Below are positions 1-5,324 of a DNA stretch of 5,324 bases, one piece after another; within the stretch, counting starts at the first letter, position 1, and each line of letters starts with the position of its first letter. The translations under genes were made by a program, and so were the position numbers. The stretch lies in contig CAAGFP010000236.1 of NCBI GenBank assembly GCA_900769175.1, forward strand, positions 1 through 5,324, read 5' to 3'. This stretch comes from Lachnospiraceae bacterium. Lineage in GTDB: Bacteria; Bacillota; Clostridia; Lachnospirales; Lachnospiraceae. The notes beneath the pieces were generated by a model, which worked only from the letters and a program-made list of their open reading frames with translations, had not been told where the DNA came from and did no database searches.

Positions 1-15
1 CGATTTTATCAATTC

Positions 16-37
16 AGAACCCTGCGGGTTTTTTTTT
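16..37 (+). terminator. Short intrinsic terminator of a gene left of the window
   Basis: AACCC (18-22) pairs with GGGTT (26-30) over a TGC loop, and the run of nine T residues (29-37) follows directly. The direction is plus, so it probably ends a gene outside the window that converges on the LRR gene. A second small dyad, GGTTC/GAACC (50-61), lies just after it. The stem is short, so confidence is moderate. Confidence 0.65.
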
Positions 38-94
38 GCCGGCTCTACGGGTTCTCGAACCACTACTTTTTCCCTGTAATTCACAACCAAGAAT

Positions 95-136
95 AAAAAA
101 CATCTCACACTTTTCTTTTTTAAAAAGTGTGAGATG
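95..136 (-). terminator. Intrinsic terminator of the LRR gene
   Basis: A perfect 14-bp stem pairs 101-114 with 123-136 across an 8-nt loop. Read on the minus strand it is followed at once by six T residues (100-95). It lies 163 nt past the stop codon at 300. On the plus strand the tail is only GCTCTTTTCC, so any plus-strand activity would be weaker. Confidence 0.9.
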
Positions 137-160
137 CTCTTTTCCTTATCTAAATCATAT

Positions 161-304
161 CGCTAACTTAATCTAATTCACCTTGCAAACTATTTATTTC
201 GCATCGCTAACTTAATCCAATTCACCTTGCTAACTATCTAATTCGCATCGCTAACTTAATCTAATTCACATTGCAAACTATCTAATTCACCTTGCTAACC
301 TAAA
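161..304. repeat. 44-bp tandem repeat in the 3' untranslated region, about 3.3 copies
   Basis: Copies start at 161, 205, 249 and (partial) 293, an exact 44-bp period with a few substitutions. Each copy splits into two related half-units of 23 and 21 bp, beginning CGCTAACTTAATCTAATTC and TGCAAACTATCTAATTC. The last partial half-unit overlaps the stop codon of the LRR gene. The period is not a multiple of three, so the repeat is not coding. There are no unique spacers, so it is not CRISPR. Confidence 0.9.
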
Positions 305-3300
305 ATGCTGAAAACATTTCTTTCCACCATTCAATCGGCATGCCGGTAATCTTGAATGTCGCTTTCTTTACACCACCATATTGGCCTTTTCCATAGATGA
401 ATACAATGGCGGTTCCTTTTTCGCGGTTCTTTCTGTACTCAACCGTATAATCCACACCTTCCGTCAGTTCCGTGTATTTATAGGTTTTACCGTCTTTTTC
501 TTTCAAGGAAACGGTTACTTTCGGTTTAATTGCTTTGCCGGTGTATTCCTGTGAAGGAATCGGGCTAACTACAATCGAGCTTGTATTAATACTCTTAGGA
601 TAAACCTCATAAGTATCCGAAAGGCTGCCGGAATAACTGCCTTTTCCGAAAACGGTAACCCGCATTTTAATGCGTCCGGCGGATGCGTCGACGCGGTCTG
701 CGGAAGTGAGCGTTACCCAATTATCCTCTCCGTCTGCAGCATATTCATAAAGAATGTTGCTGTCGTAGTCCTTACCCTTAGAAAGCTTCTTTCCGGTCGC
801 ATTATCAACAACGGATAACTTGGGAAGGAAGTTGCCTTTTTTATCTTTATAGAGCACATCATCTGCAAGAATGGTTCCCGTACTGCTGATATCCGCTGCT
901 ATTATGCTGAATTTCTTCGGATTTTTCTTCGTAGTTCCGGTGTAATTGCCCTTACCGGTAATAAAGAAGTACGGAGCCTTCGCATCAGAACTGTTTGCAA
1001 CCTTACTATTATTTACACAGGTAATCGTATAGTCCACGCCCGGCGTTAAATAGTAATCATTATAATACCCGGGATTATCCACATAAACATCGGGGTTCGC
1101 TTTTCCGCCCGCTTTTGTATACATTGCCACACCGTAATTATAGAATTTCAAATAACCCTGTTCATATAAGGTTTCCAGAGATATTTTCTGGATTTTCCAG
1201 GTTTTGGTAACGGCGCCGGTGTAAGCACCGATTCCGGTAAATGTTACCTTGAAACTGCCTGCATTGATATAGCTTTTCTCCGGTCCCGGATAAGTTACTA
1301 CATAATCCACATTCTCTTTCAGCAACGTCGTACCATCATAAATCTTATAATCGGATGACGATACACTCTGACGTTCGCGATCGTAATCAAAAGCTTTGGT
1401 AAGCTGTTTTACCATTGCACCGGTCAGTTTTTTACCGGTAATTTTATAAGTTTTTGTCTTCTGACCATACCAGCCGTTCGCTTCATTTCCGGTAATAACT
1501 ACAGTTGCTGTTCCGATTCTGTTATCATTCCGATATGAGATAAAATAATCTTTTCCTTCTTCTAAAATAGTCTTACCGCTTTTAACCGTAATTGTACCCG
1601 GATGAGTAATTCCGGTTTCTTTGTCATATACAAAAGAAGATTTGTCAAACGAAATCGTTGTCTTGCTAATGATTTTTTTACTGATGTATTCTTTCGTTGA
1701 AAGGCTTCCGATTACATTCGTACCCTTTCCTTTAATGGTAATGTCATAGCAGCCTTCCTCTATGTATGCACCTTCTACGCTATCGTTATATTCTAAGGTA
1801 TAAAGGGAAGAGGACATGGTCTTTCCATATACTTTAATGACCGGCTTTCCTTTCACTATTTTACCCGTGTAAGCTGCAACAACCGGCTCAATACTAAGCG
1901 CAGAATTAATGATTGCATCGGTTTCAACATTGTCTAAATTAATGGGATTAATCGTAAAGGTTTTTATCGCAGTTCCGGTATAATTGCCCTTGCCTTTGAT
2001 GACAATAGTAGGAGCAATACTCTTCCCTTTTGCATCTACCGAATCAGCATCTCCGGCATTGACATTATTCTTGTATGAAATGGTGTAATCTTTACCAAGC
2101 ACCAATTTCTTATTTCCCGAATACACATCCACCTTCGGCTTGATGGCGCTTCCGGTATAAAGCTGTTCCGGTACGGAACTAATCCAAAGACCTTCTATAT
2201 CCGAAATTACCCAAACCCTTTCAATTACAATCCCCGAGCCGCAGTCATAGAAGAATCGTACTTCTCCGCTGCCTTCATTTACGGTCAGGATGTTGCCGGA
2301 TAAGGTTCCGCCATCCCAACCTCTTGTTCGCTCAGGCTTAAAACCTAATTCAATCATACTGCTGAGATCGATTTGCCGGTTTTCATCCATTTCAACGCCC
2401 CAGGAATCCTGTTGTACGATACTTCCGTCTTCATTGACCAATCCCTTTGCTTCTATTAAAGACAAGCCGGTTAAATTCGCAAAAAGCATAAACGTATCTA
2501 AACAGGAAAGATACTGCAGTTTAGGACAGTTTTCTATCTCAAGAGCAAGTACAAGTACTCCGTCCATCTTGACAGATTTCAATTTCGGGCAATTTTTAAT
2601 ACTCAGCGTTTCTATCCCTCCGAATTCAACGTCAATCGTCTCAAGTTTTGGCAGATTCTTTATGGAAATATCCTCGAACAGGCCTTCCACCGTCAACGAA
2701 ACCAGGGAAGTAAAATACTCAAGACCTTCCGTCGATTCATAATAACGCAGAGTCATCTGTGTTACTGCTTCCAGTTCAGCATCATCAAGAATTAGGTCCC
2801 CATTCAAATCATATATTTTTACCTTGTCACGAAAATAAGCATTCGGGAAGTTTTCCTCATTGATTTCCAAATCGTTGCTAGGAGAGAAAACAGCGTTTTC
2901 CGTATTCAGTGTAAAATAAACCGAATATCCATTACCGCAATTATAACGATAAGATACTACCTGCGTATCGGCAGTAAGCCCCTGTAAATAAAGATTTTCA
3001 TCCGGCCCGTTTAATTTAGTCCCCGTCGTTTTATCCGTCCACTCGCTGCATTTTGTCAAGTCAAATGCTTTCGGAAGGGCAGATAAATCAAAATAATAAT
3101 TCTCTCCGTCCTGCTTCAAATCCAACTGACACCGGTTGTTATAGCAATCTAAACTGATTAAACTTCTGCAATTGGTCAAATCAAGGGCGGTAAGCTGATT
3201 ATCCGAACACATCAGACGGCTTGTATTGCTGCTGCAAATAAGGGTAGAAAGCATATTTCCGCAGCAGGATAATACGAATAAATTTTTATTTTTAGAGGTA

Positions 3301-4799
3301 TCCAGACTTGTCAGTTCATTATTGTCACAAACCAAAATTTCCAAATAAGAACAACTGCTTACATTAAGACCCGATAACCCATTATCCCCACAATACAAGT
3401 ACTCTAAATATTTGCACTTACTTACATCCAAATCCGTCAGATTGTTGTTTGAGCAATCCAACTCTTCCAAATTAATACAGTTACTTACATCAATATCCGA
3501 CAATAAATTATTCTCACAGGATAAACTTTCTAGTTTTTTGCAGCCATCGACTGATAAAGAAGAAATTGTATTAGAATCACAGTTCAATTCCTTCAATTTT
3601 GAACAATTGCTCACATCCATAGAGGTCAATTGGTTATTGGAACACTCTAAATATTCAAGTCCGGTTAAATGATTCACCTCAAGCTCAGTAAGCAGATTAT
3701 TATCACAATATAAACTCTGTAATGCAGTATTATTACTTAAATCGATAGCACGGATACTATTCGAAACACAATTCAGTATTTCCAGTTTAATACACTTAGT
3801 TACATCCAATTCCGACAATTTGTTGTCTTCGCAATTGATGTATTCTAAAGCCATATTATTCGATACATCTAATTCTTCCAGATTATTTGAAGAGCAATTT
3901 AAATTTAGTAACGCATCATTATTCGATATATCCAGAGTAGTAAGATCATTATATTGGCAATCGAGATATTGTAACGCTATGTTATTCGATATATTCAATG
4001 TTTCTAGCATATTACTTCTGCATAAAAGTACATTAAGGTTTACGCAGTCTCTGACATCCAGTTCCTTTAATTTGCCATATTCGCACTCAAGCCTTTTCAG
4101 ATTATAGCAATCCTCTACCTTTAATACTTCAAGTTTGCTGGAATTACATTTTAATTCCTCCAATTTCATCAGTCCGCTGACATTCAACTCCGTCAGCTCC
4201 ATATCTTCAGCATACAGAACCGTTAATTCGGTAAAATACTCAATTCCTTCCAGGCTGCTGAAGTTATAACCCTTTAAATCCATTTCCTTAACTTGTGCAA
4301 TCTCATTTGCGTTAAGCATTTTATTCTTGTTTGTATCATAATTTGTTAAAACATAGTTACGGAAATCATCATCCGGGAAAGCAGCTTTATCGATGTAAAT
4401 AAACTTCTCCACCGCATCAATCGTAGATACTCCGCCCGGGATTTCACTGTTATCCTCTGAAGTATCTTCGCTTCTTTCTTCGCCGGGCACCTCACTATTC
4501 ATTTCGCTACCGGGTTCTTCGCTATTTACTTCGCTGCCGGATTCTTCACCGGGCGCCTCAGACGTATTTTCGCTGCTAACTTCTGAAGGTTCTTCTTTTT
4601 CTGATTCCGAATTCTCTTCTTTAGGTGTGCCGTTATTCTCTTCTTCATTTTCAGAAGAATCAGGTGTAAACGTATCTTCTATGATACTTCCGTTTTCGTT
4701 TAGCCCTGCATCAGATGCATAAACCATTGCAGGCATGCTGTTGACTAACAGCATAAACATCAGCATAAGGCTAAACAGTCTGCTAAGTTTCCGTTTCAT
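300..4799 (-). CDS. Large secreted leucine-rich-repeat protein with EF-hand-like loops and C-terminal beta-repeat modules
   Basis: This is a 1499-residue protein ending in TAG. The start at 4799 is chosen because AAAGGAG lies 5 nt upstream and the protein then begins with a signal peptide (KRK, hydrophobic core, likely cleavage after VYA at residue 28). The frame is open for 57 more codons upstream, but those residues do not look like a secreted N-terminus. Order: Glu/Ser-rich linker (about 41-127); EF-hand-like loop (155-166); 17-18 LRRs of 21 residues (192-560); beta cap (about 561-636); second EF-hand-like loop (664-675); about four LRRs (699-781); second cap (about 804-867); seven divergent modules of about 80-100 residues (870-1487); short tail ending WWKEMFSAF. 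LRR proteins of this kind bind proteins or glycans outside the cell, so adhesion or host interaction is inferred. No LPXTG, S-layer or membrane anchor is seen. I am very sure of the gene, and not of its ligand. Confidence 0.95.
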   Translation of the reverse strand: MKRKLSRLFSLMLMFMLLVNSMPAMVYASDAGLNENGSIIEDTFTPDSSENEEENNGTPKEENSESEKEEPSEVSSENTSEAPGEESGSEVNSEEPGSEMNSEVPGEERSEDTSEDNSEIPGGVSTIDAVEKFIYIDKAAFPDDDFRNYVLTNYDTNKNKMLNANEIAQVKEMDLKGYNFSSLEGIEYFTELTVLYAEDMELTELNVSGLMKLEELKCNSSKLEVLKVEDCYNLKRLECEYGKLKELDVRDCVNLNVLLCRSNMLETLNISNNIALQYLDCQYNDLTTLDISNNDALLNLNCSSNNLEELDVSNNMALEYINCEDNKLSELDVTKCIKLEILNCVSNSIRAIDLSNNTALQSLYCDNNLLTELEVNHLTGLEYLECSNNQLTSMDVSNCSKLKELNCDSNTISSLSVDGCKKLESLSCENNLLSDIDVSNCINLEELDCSNNNLTDLDVSKCKYLEYLYCGDNGLSGLNVSSCSYLEILVCDNNELTSLDTSKNKNLFVLSCCGNMLSTLICSSNTSRLMCSDNQLTALDLTNCRSLISLDCYNNRCQLDLKQDGENYYFDLSALPKAFDLTKCSEWTDKTTGTKLNGPDENLYLQGLTADTQVVSYRYNCGNGYSVYFTLNTENAVFSPSNDLEINEENFPNAYFRDKVKIYDLNGDLILDDAELEAVTQMTLRYYESTEGLEYFTSLVSLTVEGLFEDISIKNLPKLETIDVEFGGIETLSIKNCPKLKSVKMDGVLVLALEIENCPKLQYLSCLDTFMLFANLTGLSLIEAKGLVNEDGSIVQQDSWGVEMDENRQIDLSSMIELGFKPERTRGWDGGTLSGNILTVNEGSGEVRFFYDCGSGIVIERVWVISDIEGLWISSVPEQLYTGSAIKPKVDVYSGNKKLVLGKDYTISYKNNVNAGDADSVDAKGKSIAPTIVIKGKGNYTGTAIKTFTINPINLDNVETDAIINSALSIEPVVAAYTGKIVKGKPVIKVYGKTMSSSLYTLEYNDSVEGAYIEEGCYDITIKGKGTNVIGSLSTKEYISKKIISKTTISFDKSSFVYDKETGITHPGTITVKSGKTILEEGKDYFISYRNDNRIGTATVVITGNEANGWYGQKTKTYKITGKKLTGAMVKQLTKAFDYDRERQSVSSSDYKIYDGTTLLKENVDYVVTYPGPEKSYINAGSFKVTFTGIGAYTGAVTKTWKIQKISLETLYEQGYLKFYNYGVAMYTKAGGKANPDVYVDNPGYYNDYYLTPGVDYTITCVNNSKVANSSDAKAPYFFITGKGNYTGTTKKNPKKFSIIAADISSTGTILADDVLYKDKKGNFLPKLSVVDNATGKKLSKGKDYDSNILYEYAADGEDNWVTLTSADRVDASAGRIKMRVTVFGKGSYSGSLSDTYEVYPKSINTSSIVVSPIPSQEYTGKAIKPKVTVSLKEKDGKTYKYTELTEGVDYTVEYRKNREKGTAIVFIYGKGQYGGVKKATFKITGMPIEWWKEMFSAF
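339..2192 (-). repeat. Seven divergent C-terminal beta-rich modules (residues about 870-1487)
   Basis: The modules have the pattern YTGxAIKPKV, then GKDYTISY, then GKGNYTGT, then a TFxI strand. The clearest are the first (870-952) and the last (1402-1487). The others keep anchors such as GKDYFISYRN (1082-1091), GVDYTIT (from 1254), GKGNYTGT (1282-1289) and FGKGSYSGS (1384-1392). The second and fourth are most diverged. Similar modules occur in clostridial surface proteins. A small beta-sandwich stalk is inferred; I do not assign a named domain. Confidence 0.75.
2457..2705 (-). repeat. Second, short and diverged LRR array (about 4 units, residues 699-781)
   Basis: Four units of 20-21 residues can be aligned (starting LVSLTV, LETIDV, LKSVKM and LQYLSC), with the recurring motif IKNCPK or IENCPK at the turn. 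The position-6 cysteine of the main array is replaced by Val or Met in three of them. The array is followed by a cap with WDGG, LTV and YDCGSG motifs that resembles the YNCGNG cap after the first array. Confidence 0.7.
2775..2810 (-). other. Second EF-hand-like calcium loop (residues 664-675)
   Basis: The loop DLNGDLILDDAE has Asp, Asn, Asp, Asp and Glu at positions 1, 3, 5, 9 and 12, closer to the canonical EF-hand than the first copy. It sits in the same context: FPNAYFRDKV before it and EGLEYFTSL after it. This shows that the EF-hand plus LRR-cap module is duplicated within the protein. Confidence 0.78.
3120..4226 (-). repeat. Main LRR array: 63-bp (21-residue) coding repeat, 17 units plus a partial
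   Basis: Units run from residue 192 to about 560, with consensus LxxLxCxxNxLxxLDVSNNxx. Units 1-15 (192-506) are all exactly 21 residues with no insertions. Unit 16 is 19 residues, unit 17 (526-546) is 21 again, and the last is partial. Position 6 is Cys in units 2-18, and position 19 is either Asn or Cys. In LRR solenoids these positions face inward as ladders. The constant 63-bp period also keeps antisense frames open, which explains the plus-strand open frames at 3412-3672 and 3820-4107. Confidence 0.9.
4302..4337 (-). other. First EF-hand-like calcium loop (residues 155-166)
   Basis: The loop DTNKNKMLNANE has Asp, Asn, Asn, Asn and Glu at canonical EF-hand positions 1, 3, 5, 9 and 12. 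It follows an FPDDDFRNYV helix-like segment and precedes the SSLEGIEYFTEL cap of the LRR array. Calcium binding is inferred from the ligand pattern; it probably stabilises the N-terminal cap of the solenoid. Confidence 0.75.
4419..4679 (-). other. Glu/Ser-rich low-complexity linker (residues about 41-127)
   Basis: The residues after the signal peptide are dominated by Glu, Ser, Asn, Gly and Pro, with imperfect short repeats such as SEVNSEEPGSEMNSEVPGEE. No globular fold is expected. It probably acts as an extended, strongly acidic spacer between the processed N-terminus and the first folded domain. Internal repetition at the DNA level makes it a likely site of length variation between strains. 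Confidence 0.8.
4716..4799 (-). other. Signal peptide (residues 1-28)
   Basis: The N-terminus has a basic n-region (MKRK), a Leu/Met/Phe-rich hydrophobic stretch, and a small-residue site VYA before SD, typical of Sec signal peptidase I. There is no lipobox cysteine, so a lipoprotein is unlikely. It supports both the chosen start codon and export of the protein. Confidence 0.9.
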
Positions 4800-4804
4800 A
4801 CAAT

Positions 4805-4811
4805 CTCCTTT
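4805..4811 (-). promoter_or_regulatory. Ribosome binding site deciding the CDS start
   Basis: Minus-strand AAAGGAG lies 5 nt before the ATG at 4799. No comparable purine-rich site precedes the farther upstream in-frame ATG at 4970, so this site settles the start. Confidence 0.9.
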
Positions 4812-4880
4812 CCCCATCCTTATTCTTTGCTTTCCATCCTTTGTTCGAGTTGTAATTAGGATCCGTTGCTGTGAACTTTG

Positions 4881-4920
4881 TTTTGCAATGGGATATTCGT
4901 TGGAATTTCCATTTGCAAAA
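4881..4920. repeat. Inverted repeat in the leader, 11-bp stem with one bulge
   Basis: TTTTGCAATGG (4881-4891) pairs with CCATTTGCAAAA (4909-4920), leaving one bulged base at 4912 and a loop of 17 nt. It lies in the predicted 5' leader. It is not followed by a U tract in the minus-strand direction, so it is not a simple terminator. Confidence 0.75.
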
Positions 4921-4932
4921 TAGAATCTCGCT

Positions 4933-4969
4933 TGCAAGACTCTTGCACCGAGTGCTTGTTGTGTAAGCA
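4933..4969. repeat. Cluster of three overlapping small inverted repeats in the leader
   Basis: Three dyads overlap: TGCAAGA (4933-4939) with TCTTGCA (4941-4947), a near-perfect 15-bp palindrome; GCAC (4945-4948) with GTGC (4952-4955); and TGCTT (4953-4957) with AAGCA (4965-4969). Neighbouring dyads share bases, so they cannot all form at once. In RNA this would give mutually exclusive hairpins; in DNA they could be binding sites. Confidence 0.6.
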
Positions 4970-5074
4970 ACTATTTTCTTTTCGCGCGGGTGCGCATCGC
5001 ATCCTTGCGAAGCGAAATTATGTCAGTAGTCTTCTGCCTGACCGCCTTGATTTTTTTTTTTTTGTCATATTCCC

Positions 5075-5103
5075 ATAATAGAGCAAAAAGTGTTGTTTTT
5101 CAA
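5075..5103 (-). promoter_or_regulatory. Putative sigma-A promoter for the LRR gene
   Basis: On the minus strand TTGAAA (5098-5103) and TATTAT (5075-5080) are separated by 17 bp. Each hexamer differs from consensus by one base. Transcription would start near 5068, giving a leader of about 270 nt. This is the best match I found between 4800 and 5324, but it is a prediction only. Confidence 0.55.
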
Positions 5104-5143
5104 TATTTTATAGTGTTATATATCTTAGGAAATGTAGCGTTTT

Positions 5144-5222
5144 TTATCGTAACCACTGTGTTCTGGCAGGCGTAAACTCTGGGGTTCTTTTGGGCCGGGA
5201 AAATGGTTATCGTAACCACTGT
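5144..5222. repeat. Pair of identical 16-bp direct repeats upstream of the promoter
   Basis: TTATCGTAACCACTGT occurs at 5144-5159 and 5207-5222, with an offset of exactly 63 bp. The second copy is also part of a perfect dyad, TGGTTA-TCG-TAACCA (5204-5218). The first copy is 40 bp upstream of the predicted -35 box. Either operator sites or parts of a repetitive element are possible. Confidence 0.75.
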
Positions 5223-5324
5223 TTGAAATCAAGTGTATCTTTTGACACACTTAGTGTAGCAGAAAAAACGTCTCTGATTATCATAGGCGCGAGTGCGCAT
5301 CCTTAGCAGGGTGTTTTTGTATCA

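Larger units (their letters stand above)
4984..5301. repeat. Two copies of a GC-rich 15-bp motif, 303 bp apart
   Basis: GCGCGGGTGCGCATC (4984-4998) and GCGCGAGTGCGCATC (5287-5301) agree at 14 of 15 positions in the same orientation. Both run on to an ATCCTT, the first after 5 extra bases. They stand out from the AT-rich surroundings. They bracket the promoter and the 16-bp repeats and may mark the ends or sub-units of a repeated element. Confidence 0.6.
4800..5324. other. Gene-free upstream region: leader, promoter and repeats
   Basis: I find no credible gene in these 525 bases. The plus-strand open frames at 4878-5078 and 4990-5175 begin at TTG and GTG without a ribosome binding site and run through the repeats. 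The region holds, going away from the gene, the ribosome binding site, leader dyads, the GC-rich motif, a 13-base A tract (minus strand, 5051-5063), the predicted promoter, the 16-bp direct repeats, and a second GC-rich motif near the window edge. Confidence 0.75.

Noticed and set aside
45..61. tRNA T-arm on the minus strand (GGTTCGAGAACC)
   Set aside because: The bases around the TTCGA do not give a proper T stem with G53-C61, and no acceptor or anticodon arm is found nearby.
161..304. CRISPR array
   Set aside because: The 44-bp repeats are directly contiguous with no unique spacers.
2290..2742. Plus-strand open frame of 150 codons
   Set aside because: It is fully antisense to the well-supported LRR gene, with no recognisable domain or ribosome binding site.
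3412..4107. Plus-strand open frames at 3412-3672 and 3820-4107
   Set aside because: They are antisense to the 63-bp LRR repeats. The constant in-phase period keeps the opposite frame open, and they lack convincing start signals.
4800..4970. N-terminal extension of the LRR protein to an ATG at 4970
   Set aside because: The frame is open, but the signal peptide and a well-spaced AAAGGAG both point to 4799. The extension would bury the signal sequence behind 57 residues.
4990..5175. Plus-strand frame encoding a hydrophobic 61-residue peptide
   Set aside because: It begins at GTG without a ribosome binding site. Its hydrophobicity comes from T-rich intergenic sequence, and it crosses the predicted promoter and one direct repeat.
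5242..5247. Plus-strand TTGACA as a -35 box
   Set aside because: No acceptable -10 hexamer lies 16-18 bp downstream; the hexamer sits in a small AAGTGT/ACACTT dyad instead.

Overview
The window looks like a piece of a low-GC Clostridia genome, most likely Lachnospiraceae-like. This is judged from the AT-rich intergenic DNA, the strong AAAGGAG ribosome binding site, and the architecture of the one large protein. That protein combines EF-hand-like loops, 21-residue leucine-rich repeats of the 'LxxLxCxxNxLxxLDVSNN' kind, and C-terminal 'YTGxAIKPKV...GKDYTISY...GKGNYTGT' modules. The family-level taxonomic guess is inference; no marker gene is present.

Layout. Positions 1-60 hold a short plus-strand terminator, probably of a gene that lies left of the window. 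Positions 95-136 hold a strong hairpin terminator oriented for the minus strand. Positions 161-304 are an AT-rich 44-bp tandem repeat that runs into the stop codon of the main gene. Positions 300-4799 (minus) are one 1499-residue secreted protein gene that fills about 85% of the window. Positions 4800-5324 are gene-free but full of structure: ribosome binding site, a long leader with several inverted repeats, a 13-base A tract, a plausible sigma-A promoter at 5075-5103, and further upstream two identical 16-bp direct repeats exactly 63 bp apart and a duplicated GC-rich motif.

How it fits together. The simplest reading is a single-gene transcription unit: promoter near 5090, a leader of about 270 nt, the surface or secreted LRR protein, the 44-bp array as 3' untranslated region, then the terminator at 95-136. 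The protein has a signal peptide, a Glu/Ser-rich linker, two EF-hand/LRR/cap units (one with 17-18 LRRs, one with about 4), and seven divergent beta-rich repeats. No LPXTG motif, S-layer homology domain or C-terminal membrane anchor is visible. An adhesive or ligand-binding role outside the cell is likely, but the ligand cannot be read from the sequence.

No enzyme, defence system, mobile-element gene, RNA gene or CRISPR array is recognisable. The most interesting non-coding signals are the structured upstream region, possibly a dispersed intergenic repeat that has been adopted as promoter and leader, and the 44-bp array at the gene's 3' end.
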